Below are positions 7,261-15,774 of a stretch of DNA of 27,603 bases, one piece after another. The first letter of the stretch is position 1; every line of letters begins with the position of its first letter. The notes beneath the pieces were generated by a model. It did not search any database. It was not told the origin of the DNA and saw only the letters and a program-made list of their open reading frames with translations. A program made the translations under genes and the position numbers. The stretch comes from CANKBT01 sp038236005 (GTDB lineage: Bacteria > Actinomycetota > Actinomycetes > Mycobacteriales > SCTD01), in NCBI GenBank assembly GCA_038236005.1, contig JBBSTI010000031.1, positions 1 through 27,603 on the forward strand, written 5' to 3'.

Positions 7261-7391
7261 TGCCCTGCGCCGGTCGATCTCACAGCACGAGGCGGTTGAC
7301 TCCGCCGTGTTCAAGAATCACGGTGGGGGTGACGAAGGAGAAGAGTCCGAGCCTGCGGCCAGGGCTGACGGCGCCGATAAAGGGGCTCCAC

Positions 7392-10300
7392 GTGCACGGT
7401 CTCTCTGCCGAGCCCGCGTATGCCGTGGAGCCTGCGAAGGACGCCGTGGGCAAGGAGGCTTCGCGCGCCGAGCAGGCGCTGATGGAGACCGGGCTGATAG
7501 ACCAGCCCGAGGCACCATGGTTCAGCGCCGTGGCCAAGCTGGCCGCGCAGACGACCGGGTTCGCCATGGGCGGCGTCTCGTTGGTCCAGAGCCACCGTCA
7601 CGTCTTCGCCGGGACCTCCGGGTTCTCCGACCGGGAGATCGAGCGGGAGACCTCGTTGTGCGCCGTGGCGACGCAGCACCCCCACGAGCCCCTGCTGGTC
7701 GAGGATGCCCGCAACGACCCCCGGTTCAGCAGCATGCGGCTGGTGGCCGGCGAAAGCGGCCTGCGGGCGTACGCGGGCGTGCCTCTGGTGCTCTCCGACG
7801 GCGCGGTGGTGGGCGCCCTGTGCGTGCTCGACACGACACCTCGTGGCCTGTCCCCGCGGCAGCTCGAGGACCTGGTCCGGCTGTCCGTCGTCACGTCGGA
7901 GCTGCTGGACGCGGCCCGGCGTGCGACCCGGCTGCACTCGGTCGTCGACCGACTGACCCTTAGCGAGCTCGCGGCCCGGAGCAGCGAGCAGCAGCTCCGG
8001 CTGGTCTTCACCAACGCGGCTACCGCGCTGGCGGTCCTTCGCGCCGACGGGGTCTTCGTGCGGGTCAACGAGGCGTTCGCGCACCTGCTGGGCACCACGA
8101 CGAGCCGGCTGCTCGGCCGGTCCGCACGGGATGTCACCCGGCCTGACGACCAGACGTCGAACGCCGGACTGCTCGAGACCGGTCTGCACGAGACGCGCCT
8201 GCGGCATGCGGACGGCAAGCTCGTTCCTGCCCTGGTGAAGACCTCCGCGATCCCGGTCGCCGAGAACGAGCTGCTGGTGCTGTGGCAGGTCGAGTCCGTC
8301 CTGGAGCGCAGGTCTGCCGAGCGGGAGCTGCTGGAGAGCCGCCCGGGGGTCGACGGCATCGTCAGCATCGACGCGGACGGCCAGGTGATCGGTTGGAGCC
8401 GTGGGGCCGAGCACATGTTCGGGCACCCGGCCGACGCCATGCTCGGCAGGCCGCTGGACCGGATCCTCCCCGGCGAGCAGCGCGAGCGTCACCGGGCCTG
8501 GTTGCGTCGCGCTGCGGAGGGGCGCTCCGAACCTGCCGGAGGGGTCCCGGTAGCGCTGCCGGCGATCCGTGCGGACGGCGAGCACCTCCACGTCGAGGTG
8601 ACCATGACGAGATGGACGCAGCAAGGCCGGCCGGGGGTCACCGGGGTGGTCCGGGACGTGACCGAGCGGCACCGGGCCCAGCTGAGCAGCGAGCTGCTGG
8701 CCGAGGCAGCGCGATACGCCAACGACGCGGAGACGCTCCGCCAGGCTGCGGTCCCCGTGCTCGAGGACATCTGCCGCCGCTTCGGCTGGCCGGCCGCGCT
8801 CGCCTGGACCGACGACGCCGCGCCCGGATCGTGGGCGGTCGTGCCGCACGAGCACGCCTCGGGCGCGGGGTGCGCCCTGGCCGCGCTTGCCGGGGCCGGA
8901 GCCCACCCGGACCGGTTCCAGCTGCCGACGGACGGCAGGACACGGCTCGTGACCGATCCGCGCCAGCTGGTCATGCCCGAGATTCAGGACGCCGTCCGTG
9001 CCTGCGGTGTCGACGGTGGGGTCTCGGTCCCGGTGATGGCCCGGGGCGAGGTCGCCGGCAACCTCGTCTTCTACCTCCCGGCCGGAGCGCCGTCGCCCGG
9101 CCCCTGGGTGCTCGAGGTGCTCAGCCAGGTGGGTCTGCTGCTCGGTCGGGTCACCGAGCGGGAGTCCACCGCCGCGCTGCTGGGCCATCAAGCACGGCAC
9201 GACGCGCTCACCGGGCTGGCCAACCGCCGCACCTTGCTGGAACGGGTCAGTGCCGTCCAACGGTCGGTGGGCGCGGGGGAGCACGAGGGGCGTGCGGCGG
9301 TCTTCGTGCTCGACGTCGACCGGTTCAAGCTGATCAACGACAGCCTCGGGCACGGCGCCGGCGACCTCGTGCTCCAGGAGGTCGCCCACCGGCTCGCCGG
9401 CGTCGTGGGGAGCGGGGACCTCGTGGCCCGGCAGGGCGGGGACGAGTTCGTGGTGCTGGCCCCGCGCCTGTCGCAGAGCCCGGACGCGGTCACCGCGTAC
9501 GCCCAGGCCCTGCACGACGCCGTCACCGGGCCCTTCTCCGTGGTGGGGCAGGACGTGGCGGTCCGGGTCAGCGTCGGTGCCTGCCTGCTGCGGATCGAGC
9601 ATGCGCTCACCCCGGACCAGCCGGTCGTGCTCCTGCGAGACGCCGACGCGGCGCTGCTGCGGGCCAAGCGCCGCGGGGCGGGCCGGGTGGAGGTCTTCGA
9701 CGCCGCCTTGCGCCAGGACGCCGCCGCCCGGCTCGTCGACGAGAACGCGCTGGGCGAGACGATCCTGCTCGGCGGTCTCCGGCTGCACCACCAGCCGGTC
9801 GTCGACCTGGCCAGCGGCCTGGCCACCGGCACCGAGGCCCTGGTCCGCTGGCCGCGTGCGGGCCACGGACTGGTCCTCCCGGACCGGTTCATCCCCATGG
9901 CTGAGGAGAGCGGCCTGATCGTCGAGCTGGGCCGGTGGGTGCTGAGGCAGGCATGTCTGGACGCCATGGCGTGGTCGACCCTGGTCCCGTCGCTCGCCAA
10001 GGGCACGGTCAGCGTCAACGTCAGCGCGCGGCAGCTGGACCATCCGCGTTTCGCGCAGGACGTCGCGGATGCCCTGCACGAGTCCGGCCTGCCCAGCTCT
10101 CGGCTCGTCCTGGAGATCACCGAGAGCGTGCTGGTCGAGGACGGCAGCCCCGCGCTGGAGGTGCTGCGCCGCTTGCGGGAGGACGGCGTACGGCTGGCTC
10201 TGGACGACTTCGGGACCGGGTTCAGCTCGCTCGGCTACGTGCAGCGGATGCCGGTGGACATCCTGAAGATCGACAAGAGCTTCGTCGACCTGATCACCGG

Positions 10301-10514
10301 TCCGGGGCAGGGCACCGCCTTCAGCGAGGTGGTGCTCAAGCTGGCCGAGGCGACCGGGCTGTCCACGACGGCCGAAGGGGTCGAGAACGTCGAGCAGGCT
10401 CGTGCCCTGGACGCCCTGGGCTGTCGAACCGGCCAGGGCTGGCTCTGGAGCAAGGCGGTCCCGCTGGACCAGCTTGCGGCCGCCCTCCCGCACACGACGC
10501 TCTCGTCACGCTGA
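7392..10514 (+). CDS. GAF-PAS-PAS-GAF-GGDEF-EAL cyclic-di-GMP signalling protein
   Basis: From GTG 7392 this is a soluble protein of 1,040 residues. Order: GAF (about 30-175, with the SLCAVATQHPHEPLLVEDARNDPRF pattern), PAS (about 200-300), PAS (about 315-430), GAF (about 435-595), GGDEF (about 600-755) and EAL (about 790-1035). The cyclase motif GGDEF is intact at 682-686. The I-site RxxD is not conserved: G replaces R, so product inhibition is unlikely. The EAL domain keeps EAL (815-817), SVNVS, EITES, DDFGTGFSS (from 938), KIDKSF and AEGVE, so phosphodiesterase activity is also plausible. The start was chosen for AAAGGGG at 7379-7385; an in-frame extension back to 7260 is unlikely. Its input signal is unknown. 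It converges on the fumarase gene with a 9-bp gap. Confidence 0.93.
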   Translation: MHGLSAEPAYAVEPAKDAVGKEASRAEQALMETGLIDQPEAPWFSAVAKLAAQTTGFAMGGVSLVQSHRHVFAGTSGFSDREIERETSLCAVATQHPHEPLLVEDARNDPRFSSMRLVAGESGLRAYAGVPLVLSDGAVVGALCVLDTTPRGLSPRQLEDLVRLSVVTSELLDAARRATRLHSVVDRLTLSELAARSSEQQLRLVFTNAATALAVLRADGVFVRVNEAFAHLLGTTTSRLLGRSARDVTRPDDQTSNAGLLETGLHETRLRHADGKLVPALVKTSAIPVAENELLVLWQVESVLERRSAERELLESRPGVDGIVSIDADGQVIGWSRGAEHMFGHPADAMLGRPLDRILPGEQRERHRAWLRRAAEGRSEPAGGVPVALPAIRADGEHLHVEVTMTRWTQQGRPGVTGVVRDVTERHRAQLSSELLAEAARYANDAETLRQAAVPVLEDICRRFGWPAALAWTDDAAPGSWAVVPHEHASGAGCALAALAGAGAHPDRFQLPTDGRTRLVTDPRQLVMPEIQDAVRACGVDGGVSVPVMARGEVAGNLVFYLPAGAPSPGPWVLEVLSQVGLLLGRVTERESTAALLGHQARHDALTGLANRRTLLERVSAVQRSVGAGEHEGRAAVFVLDVDRFKLINDSLGHGAGDLVLQEVAHRLAGVVGSGDLVARQGGDEFVVLAPRLSQSPDAVTAYAQALHDAVTGPFSVVGQDVAVRVSVGACLLRIEHALTPDQPVVLLRDADAALLRAKRRGAGRVEVFDAALRQDAAARLVDENALGETILLGGLRLHHQPVVDLASGLATGTEALVRWPRAGHGLVLPDRFIPMAEESGLIVELGRWVLRQACLDAMAWSTLVPSLAKGTVSVNVSARQLDHPRFAQDVADALHESGLPSSRLVLEITESVLVEDGSPALEVLRRLREDGVRLALDDFGTGFSSLGYVQRMPVDILKIDKSFVDLITGPGQGTAFSEVVLKLAEATGLSTTAEGVENVEQARALDALGCRTGQGWLWSKAVPLDQLAAALPHTTLSSR

Positions 10515-10523
10515 CAGGGCGTC

Positions 10524-12191
10524 TCAGGCAGGGGGGCGCGAGCCGATCGTGACCGGGGTCGGACCGGCGTCGGCCTCGGGCGCGGTCCCGGTGCCGGCAA
10601 AGAAGTCGTTGCCCTTGTCGTCGACGACCACGAACGCGGGGAAGTCCTGGACCTCGATCCGCCAGACCGCCTCCATGCCCAGCTCGGGGTAGTCGAGCAC
10701 CTCCACCTTCTTGATGCAGTCCTGAGCGAGCCGCGCCGCGGGGCCGCCGATCGAGCCGAGGTAGAAGCCACCGTGGCGGGCGCAGGCGTCGGTGACCTGC
10801 TGGGACCGGTTGCCCTTGGCGAGCATCACCAGCGACCCACCGGCTGCCTGGAAGCGGTCGACGTAGGAGTCCATCCGCCCGGCCGTCGTCGGCCCGAACG
10901 AGCCCGACGCCATCCCGTCCGGCGTCTTCGCCGGTCCCGCGTAGTAGACGGGCAGGTCCTTCAGGTAGTCCGGCATCTCCTGTCCGGCGTCGAGCAGCGA
11001 GGCGATCTTGGCGTGCGCGATGTCGCGAGCGACGACGAGCGGCCCGGACAACGAGACCCGGGTCTTCACCGGCAGCTGCGACAGCATCGCGCGGATCTGC
11101 GCCATCGGCTGCGCGAGGTCGATCTGCACGACCTCTTCGGTCAGCCCGGTCTCTTCCGGCAGATACTGCGCGGGGTCGGTCTCCAGCTGCTCGAGCCACA
11201 CGCCGGAAGCGTCGATGCGCCCACGTGCCTGACGATCGGCCGAGCAGGAGACAGCGATCGCGACGGGGCAGGACGCGCCGTGCCGGGGCAGGCGCACGAC
11301 CCGTACGTCGTGGCAGAAGTACTTCCCGCCGAACTGTGCGCCGATCCCCAGCTGCTGGGTCATCGCGAAGACCTCGGCCTCCAGGTCGAGGTCGCGGAAC
11401 CCGTGCGCGCTCTGCGACCCGCCGGTCGGCAACCCGTCGAGGTCGTGCGCCGACGCGAGCTTTGCGGTCTTCAACGCAAACTCTGCCGACGTGCCGCCGA
11501 CAACGATCGCCAGGTGATAGGGCGGGCACGCCGCGGTCCCGAGGGCGCCGACCTTCTCCCGCAGAAAACGCATCATCCCGGTCGGGTTGAGCACGGCCTT
11601 GGTCTCCTGGAACAGGAAGCTCTTGTTGGCCGAGCCGCCACCCTTGGCCATGAACAGGAAGTCGTACGCCGAGCCGCCCTTGGCGTACAGCTCGATCTGG
11701 GCCGGCAGGTTGCTCCCGGTGTTCTTCTCCTCCCACATGGTCAGCGGCGCCAGCTGGGAGTAGCGCAGGTTCAGGCGGGTGTAGGCATCGAAGATCCCGC
11801 GTGACAGGTGCTCGGCGTCGCGGTCGTCGGTGAGGACCGAGGACCCGCGCTTGCCGCTGACGATCGCCGTGCCGGTGTCCTGGCACATCGGGAGCACTCC
11901 ACCGGCGGCGATCGATGCGTTCTTGAGCAGGTCGAGCGCCACGAACTTGTCGTTGGCAGACGCCTCGTCGTCGTCCAGGATCCGCCGCAGCTGCCGCAGG
12001 TGGGCCGGCCGTAGCAGGTGGCTGATGTCCCGGATCGCGGTCTCGGCGAGCAGGCGCAGGGGCTCCGGCTCGACCCGCAGGAACTCCCGCCCGAGCGCCG
12101 AAGCGGTCGACACCCCGTCGGCCGTCAGCAACCGGTAGGACGTCTCGTCCGGCCCGGTCGGCAGCAGGTCGGTGTAGGCAAAGTCGGGCAC
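10524..12191 (-). CDS. fumA: Class I (iron-sulfur) fumarate hydratase
   Basis: This 555-residue enzyme interconverts fumarate and malate in the TCA cycle using an oxygen-sensitive 4Fe-4S cluster. Cluster cysteines are C103 (PMCQDTGT), C222 (AACPPYH) and C316 (VSCSADR). Their spacing of 119 and 94 residues fits class I fumarases. Other family marks are TMWEEKNTGSNLP, YDFLFMAKGGGSANK and the C-terminal GSFGPTTAGRMDSYVD. The N-terminal domain (to about 350) carries the cluster and the C-terminal beta domain completes the active site. The start is GTG 12191 with GAGGAG at 12198-12203 and a TAGGGT -10 box at 12218-12223, giving a leader of about 20 nt. An upstream in-frame extension would run into the divergent gene and is rejected. 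Confidence 0.95.
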   Translation of the reverse strand: MPDFAYTDLLPTGPDETSYRLLTADGVSTASALGREFLRVEPEPLRLLAETAIRDISHLLRPAHLRQLRRILDDDEASANDKFVALDLLKNASIAAGGVLPMCQDTGTAIVSGKRGSSVLTDDRDAEHLSRGIFDAYTRLNLRYSQLAPLTMWEEKNTGSNLPAQIELYAKGGSAYDFLFMAKGGGSANKSFLFQETKAVLNPTGMMRFLREKVGALGTAACPPYHLAIVVGGTSAEFALKTAKLASAHDLDGLPTGGSQSAHGFRDLDLEAEVFAMTQQLGIGAQFGGKYFCHDVRVVRLPRHGASCPVAIAVSCSADRQARGRIDASGVWLEQLETDPAQYLPEETGLTEEVVQIDLAQPMAQIRAMLSQLPVKTRVSLSGPLVVARDIAHAKIASLLDAGQEMPDYLKDLPVYYAGPAKTPDGMASGSFGPTTAGRMDSYVDRFQAAGGSLVMLAKGNRSQQVTDACARHGGFYLGSIGGPAARLAQDCIKKVEVLDYPELGMEAVWRIEVQDFPAFVVVDDKGNDFFAGTGTAPEADAGPTPVTIGSRPPA

Positions 12192-12217
12192 GCAGGTCTC
12201 CTCGGGTCGGAGGGTCA

Positions 12218-12227
12218 ACCCTAGGCT
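12218..12227. promoter_or_regulatory. Overlapping divergent -10 boxes sharing one CCTAGG
   Basis: On the minus strand TAGGGT (12218-12223) suits the fumarase, and on the plus strand TAGGCT (12222-12227) ends 6 nt before GTG 12234. The two hexamers share the TA step of the palindrome CCTAGG at 12220-12225. Only one polymerase could open this site at a time. Confidence 0.55.
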
Positions 12228-12233
12228 CGTGGG

Positions 12234-13436
12234 GTGAGCAGGCCGGACCCGCAGGCGACCGCGATGCGGGTGGCTGCCTTGCGCCGTGCGGTGGCGGACA
12301 CGAGCCTGTCGGGCGTACGCAGGGCGCGGTCCCGCCTGCGGGCAGCCTCCTGGTCGGTCGGTCAGTGCGCGCTGGCCGCCGCGAGCGCCTGGCTGCTCGC
12401 CCAGAGCCTGTTCGGCCACGACCGACCGACCTTCGCCGCGGTCGCTGCCGTGGTGTGCCTCGGGACCCGCACGGCTCAGCGCCTGCGCAGGGTCGCAGAG
12501 CTCGCGGTCGGCGTCAGCGTCGGCGTGCTCGTCGGTGATCTGCTTGCGGGCATCATCGGTCGCGGGACCTGGCAGATCGGGTTCGTCGTCGCGGTCGCGC
12601 TGCTGCTGGCCGTGGCGCTGGACGGCGGCGCCCTGCTGGTCAGTCAGTCCGGTGTGCAGGCCGTGTTCGTCGTCGCGCTGCCGGCCGACCCCGGTGGGGA
12701 GCTGGCGCGCTGGCAGGACGCGCTGCTCGGTGGTGCGGTCGCACTGGCGGTCGCGGCCCTGCTGCCGGCCGACCCGTGGCGGCCGGCCCGTCGCTCGGGA
12801 CGCGCCGCGTGCCTGGGGCTCGGCCTGGCGCTACGGACCATGGCGGGCGCCCTCCGGGACGGTGACGTCTCCGGGGCCGGGGAAGCGCTGGTGCTGGCCC
12901 GGGACACCCAGGCCGCGTTGGACAGCTGGGCAGCGGAGCTGGCTGCGGGCCACGAGGTGGCCAGGCTGTCTCCGTTGCGCCGGGACCCCGGCGGACGCGT
13001 CTTCGCACAGCTGGCAGCGCTGCAGGTCGGGATCGACCGGGCGACCGGCAACACCCGGGTGCTGGTGCGTCGCCTGTTGTCCGCGCTCCAGACCGGCGAG
13101 GCGCTACCGAGCGCTCTGCCTGAGCTGCTGGAGGGATACGCCGGCCTGCTCGACCGAGTGGTCGCCGACCCTGACGACGAGGGGCTGATCCGGACCGTGA
13201 CGGCGTACGGAGAGCGGCTGGTGCCCGCGCTCGGCCACGGCTCGTTGTCGGCGACCGTCGCCCTGGCGCAGCTGCGCACCGCCGTGGTCGACCTGCTGAC
13301 GGCCCTCGGCCTGCCGCACGAGCGGGCACGCGACGCCTTGCCGGTGCTGGGGGTTACGGTCGAGCCACCCCGATCACCAGGAGAGCGACATGTCGGTCCA
13401 GGACCAGGTAGCAGCAGCCCGGGCGAGCGTCCCTGA
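12234..13436 (+). CDS. FUSC / aromatic-acid-exporter-like membrane protein
   Basis: This is a 400-residue protein. The N-terminal half holds about six hydrophobic segments (roughly residues 42-60, 66-78, 90-110, 114-138, 142-152, 163-180) with the TFAAVAAVVCLGTRTAQRLRR-type pattern of FUSC family transporters, in which a charged motif follows the second segment. The C-terminal half (about 185-370) is helical and cytoplasmic. Family members are associated with efflux of aromatic acids or other organic anions; the substrate here is unknown. GTG 12234 fits a leaderless start; ATG 12264 is an alternative. The last 47 nt overlap the rhodanese gene in another frame, so the final 15 residues are probably a neutral tail. 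Confidence 0.8.
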   Translation: MSRPDPQATAMRVAALRRAVADTSLSGVRRARSRLRAASWSVGQCALAAASAWLLAQSLFGHDRPTFAAVAAVVCLGTRTAQRLRRVAELAVGVSVGVLVGDLLAGIIGRGTWQIGFVVAVALLLAVALDGGALLVSQSGVQAVFVVALPADPGGELARWQDALLGGAVALAVAALLPADPWRPARRSGRAACLGLGLALRTMAGALRDGDVSGAGEALVLARDTQAALDSWAAELAAGHEVARLSPLRRDPGGRVFAQLAALQVGIDRATGNTRVLVRRLLSALQTGEALPSALPELLEGYAGLLDRVVADPDDEGLIRTVTAYGERLVPALGHGSLSATVALAQLRTAVVDLLTALGLPHERARDALPVLGVTVEPPRSPGERHVGPGPGSSSPGERP

Positions 13437-13758
13437 CGTGACCCCCGAGGACGCAACGCGGCTGATCGCCGACGGCGCCACCGTGATCGACGTCCGCGAG
13501 GCGGCCGAGCTGGCGCAGGGAAAGGTCAAGGGCGCCCTGAACGTGCCACGTGGCCTGCTCGAGTTCCAGGCCGACCCGGAGAGCCCGGTGCACGAGCCTG
13601 CGCTGGACCCGGCCCGCACGGTGCTCGTCTACTGCGCCGCCGGGGGACGTGCCGCGCTGGCTGGCAAGGCACTGCAGGACCTGGGCTACACCGACGTGCG
13701 CAACCTCGGCGGCTTCGACGACTGGGTCGCCGCGGGCGGCGAGATCGAGCAGGCCTGA
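13390..13758 (+). CDS. Rhodanese-like sulfurtransferase domain protein
   Basis: This 122-residue single-domain rhodanese is of PspE/GlpE size. The VIDVRE motif is at 32-37 and the active-site loop CAAGGRA begins at C82, which would carry the persulfide. The GGFDDWVAAGG end is typical. Family members transfer sulfane sulfur, and the physiological partner is usually unknown. ATG 13390 has AGGAGA at 13379-13384 inside the end of the preceding gene, which it overlaps by 47 nt. Translational coupling is likely. Confidence 0.92.
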   Translation: MSVQDQVAAARASVPDVTPEDATRLIADGATVIDVREAAELAQGKVKGALNVPRGLLEFQADPESPVHEPALDPARTVLVYCAAGGRAALAGKALQDLGYTDVRNLGGFDDWVAAGGEIEQA

Positions 13759-13782
13759 GCCAGCGGCGGCTGCAGGTCCGGG

Positions 13783-14571
13783 CTAGGGCAGCTGCAGGTC
13801 GACGACGACCGGCGCGTGGTCGCTCGGACCCTTGCCCTTGCGGGCGTCCCGGTCTACGTAGGCGTCGGTGACGGTCAGGCTCGGCGAGGCCAGCACCAGG
13901 TCGATGCGCATGCCCTCGCCCTTGTGGAACCGCCCGGCGCGGTAGTCCCAGTAGGTGTAAGGGTGATCGCCTTTGAGCGCTCGTGCGGGAAGATCGACCA
14001 GGCCGAGGTCGAGCAGGGCGCTGATGGCGTCCCGCTCAGGCTGCGTGACGTGCGTCGAGCCGTCGAACACCGAACGGTCCCAGACGTCCGCGTCGTGCGG
14101 CGCCACGTTGAAGTCACCGGTCACGACCAGCGGCTGCGGCTCGTTCGACAACGCGTCCCGGAGCCGGGTGAGCCACTCCAGCTTGTAGGCGTAGTGCGGG
14201 TCGTCGACCGACCGCCCGTTGGGGACGTAGAGCGACCAGAACCGCAGCCCGCCGCAGGTGGCCCCGACCGCCCGGGCCTCGACGGCCGGTGCGAGCAGCG
14301 CGTCGTCCTTCGCGAACGGTGGCTGCCCGTCGAACGCCAGCTGCACGTCCTCGAGCCCGACCCGCGAGAGCACCGCCGAGCCGTTCCAGCGACCGTTGCC
14401 GTTGTGCGCCGCCTCGTAGCCGAGGGCTCTCAGGTCGTTGTAGGGAAAAGCGCTGTCGGCGCACTTGGTCTCCTGCAGCGCGACGACGTCGGGGGAGACC
14501 GCCTCGAGCCAGGGCAGCACCCGGGGCAGGCGGGCAGCGAGCGAGTTGACGTTCCAGGTGGCGAGGCGCAC
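13783..14571 (-). CDS. xth: Exodeoxyribonuclease III (AP endonuclease)
   Basis: This 262-residue base-excision repair enzyme of the Mg-dependent exonuclease III/APE1 fold cuts DNA 5' to abasic sites and has 3' exonuclease activity. Catalytic residues seen: N7 (TWNVNS), E34 (LQETK), D153 and N155 (TGDFNVAP), D224 (MRIDLVLAS), D251 and H252 (SDHAPV). The HPYTYWDYR segment is typical. GTG 14571 is supported by TAGGTT 6 nt upstream with no ribosome-binding site. It converges with the rhodanese gene across 24 bp. Confidence 0.95.
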   Translation of the reverse strand: MRLATWNVNSLAARLPRVLPWLEAVSPDVVALQETKCADSAFPYNDLRALGYEAAHNGNGRWNGSAVLSRVGLEDVQLAFDGQPPFAKDDALLAPAVEARAVGATCGGLRFWSLYVPNGRSVDDPHYAYKLEWLTRLRDALSNEPQPLVVTGDFNVAPHDADVWDRSVFDGSTHVTQPERDAISALLDLGLVDLPARALKGDHPYTYWDYRAGRFHKGEGMRIDLVLASPSLTVTDAYVDRDARKGKGPSDHAPVVVDLQLP

Positions 14572-14577
14572 CGGCCG

Positions 14578-14583
14578 AACCTA
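14578..14583 (-). promoter_or_regulatory. -10 box for a leaderless xth transcript
   Basis: TAGGTT on the minus strand, then 6 nt, then GTG 14571. The same hexamer and spacing occur before the ABC ATPase and xseA. Confidence 0.6.
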
Positions 14584-14592
14584 CCGGCGGCC

Positions 14593-14609
14593 CGCGTCCG
14601 CAGGACGCG
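14593..14609 (-). terminator. Hairpin between glpX and xth
   Basis: CGCGTCC-GCA-GGACGCG forms a perfect 7-bp stem with a 3-nt loop. It lies 36 nt past the glpX stop and just upstream of the xth -10 box. There is no T-tract, as is frequent in actinobacteria, so termination is only inferred. Confidence 0.45.
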
Positions 14610-14644
14610 TTGCGGCGCGGTCCGCGTCGGGCGGATGCAGGGGC

Positions 14645-15676
14645 TCAGCGCTCGTGGTGGTGCTCGAAGTCGATCGCGGAGTAGGCGGCGAGCTTGTCCA
14701 GGCTGTGCCGGCTCGACACCCGGCGGATGGTGCCGGACTTGCTGCGCATCACGAGGGACTCGGTCGAGGCCCCGCCTGCCCGATAGCGGACCCCGCGGAC
14801 CAGCTCGCCGTCGGTGATGCCGGTCGCCACGAAGAAGACGTTGTCGCTGCGGACGAGGTCGTCGGTGGACAGCACGGCCTCCAGGTCGAGCCCGGCGGCG
14901 GCGGCGTTGCGATACTCGCTCTGTTTCTGCGGCCACAGCCTGGCCTGGATGACGCCGCCGAGGCACTTGACGGCGCAGGCCGTGATGATCCCCTCGGGGG
15001 TCCCGCCGATCCCCAGCAGCAGGTCGACGCCGGAGTCCTCGCTGCACGCCATGACGGCGCCGGCGACGTCCCCGTCGGAGATGAAGGTGATCCGGGCGCC
15101 GGCCTCGCGCACCTCACGGACCAGGTCCTCGTGGCGGGGCCGGTCCAGGATCACCACGGTCACGTCCTCCGGCCGGCCGCCTTTCGCCTTCGCGACGGCA
15201 CGGACGTTGTCGCCCGCGGGCGCGGTGATGTCCACGACGCCGGCCGCCTCCGGCCCGGTCACCAGCTTCTCCATGTAGAACACCGCGCTGGGGTCATACA
15301 TCGTGCCGCGCTCGGCCACCGCCATCACGGCGATCGCGTTCGGCATGCCCTTGGCCATCAGCGTGGTGCCGTCGATCGGGTCGACCGCCACGTCGCACTC
15401 GGGCCCGTCACCGTTGCCGACCTGCTCGCCGTTGTAGAGCATCGGGGCCTCGTCCTTCTCGCCCTCCCCGATGACGACGACGCCCTTCATGCTGACCGTG
15501 CCGATCAGCTCCCGCATGGCGTCGACCGCGGCCCCGTCGCCGCCGAGCTTGTCGCCGCGACCCACCCAGCGGCCGGCGGCCATCGCGGCGGCCTCGGTCA
15601 CCCGGATCAGCTCGAGCGCGAGGTTGCGGTCGGGGGCCTCGCGGCCGACGGTCAGGGCGTCCGGGAGGTCAGTCAT
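14645..15676 (-). CDS. glpX: Class II fructose-1,6-bisphosphatase
   Basis: This 343-residue gluconeogenic enzyme converts fructose 1,6-bisphosphate to fructose 6-phosphate. GlpX hallmarks are the metal-binding residues in GEGEKDEAPML (70-80) and ECDVAVDPIDGTTLMAKG (93-110), then GIGGTPEGIITACA and the final DFEHHHER-type tail. GlpX is the main fructose bisphosphatase in many actinobacteria, and the neighbouring DUF4245 and xse genes are its usual companions. ATG 15676 has TAGTGT 6 nt upstream, so it reads as leaderless. Confidence 0.96.
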   Translation of the reverse strand: MTDLPDALTVGREAPDRNLALELIRVTEAAAMAAGRWVGRGDKLGGDGAAVDAMRELIGTVSMKGVVVIGEGEKDEAPMLYNGEQVGNGDGPECDVAVDPIDGTTLMAKGMPNAIAVMAVAERGTMYDPSAVFYMEKLVTGPEAAGVVDITAPAGDNVRAVAKAKGGRPEDVTVVILDRPRHEDLVREVREAGARITFISDGDVAGAVMACSEDSGVDLLLGIGGTPEGIITACAVKCLGGVIQARLWPQKQSEYRNAAAAGLDLEAVLSTDDLVRSDNVFFVATGITDGELVRGVRYRAGGASTESLVMRSKSGTIRRVSSRHSLDKLAAYSAIDFEHHHER

Positions 15677-15682
15677 GTCGGG

Positions 15683-15688
15683 ACACTA
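15683..15688 (-). promoter_or_regulatory. -10 box for a leaderless glpX transcript
   Basis: TAGTGT on the minus strand ends 6 nt before ATG 15676. There is no Shine-Dalgarno sequence between. Confidence 0.55.
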
Positions 15689-15720
15689 TCGGGGGGTGCC
15701 CGAGGTCGACCAGGGGTGGG

Positions 15721-15754
15721 CCACCGAGGCCGCGGCACGGCGACGGCTCGGTGG
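15721..15754 (-). terminator. Putative terminator after the molybdate operon
   Basis: CCACCGAG (15721-15728) pairs perfectly with CTCGGTGG (15747-15754) around an 18-nt GC-rich loop. It starts 20 nt past the modC stop. There is no T-tract. Confidence 0.4.
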
Positions 15755-15774
15755 GCGGGCCGGGCTCAGCAGAG

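Noticed and set aside
7373..7380. GCCGATAA, an exact match to the sigma-28/WhiG type -10 element, just before the GGDEF-EAL start
   Set aside because: No TAAA -35 element at the required 15-bp spacing, and the match overlaps the likely ribosome-binding site AAAGGGG. Probably chance.
7311..10493. Very long open frame on the minus strand opposite the GGDEF-EAL gene (and a similar one opposite dnaX, 1963-3753)
   Set aside because: Stop-poor antisense frames are expected at this GC content. The translation is low-complexity and rich in Arg, Gln, His and Asp without any domain, while the plus-strand frame has full conserved domains.
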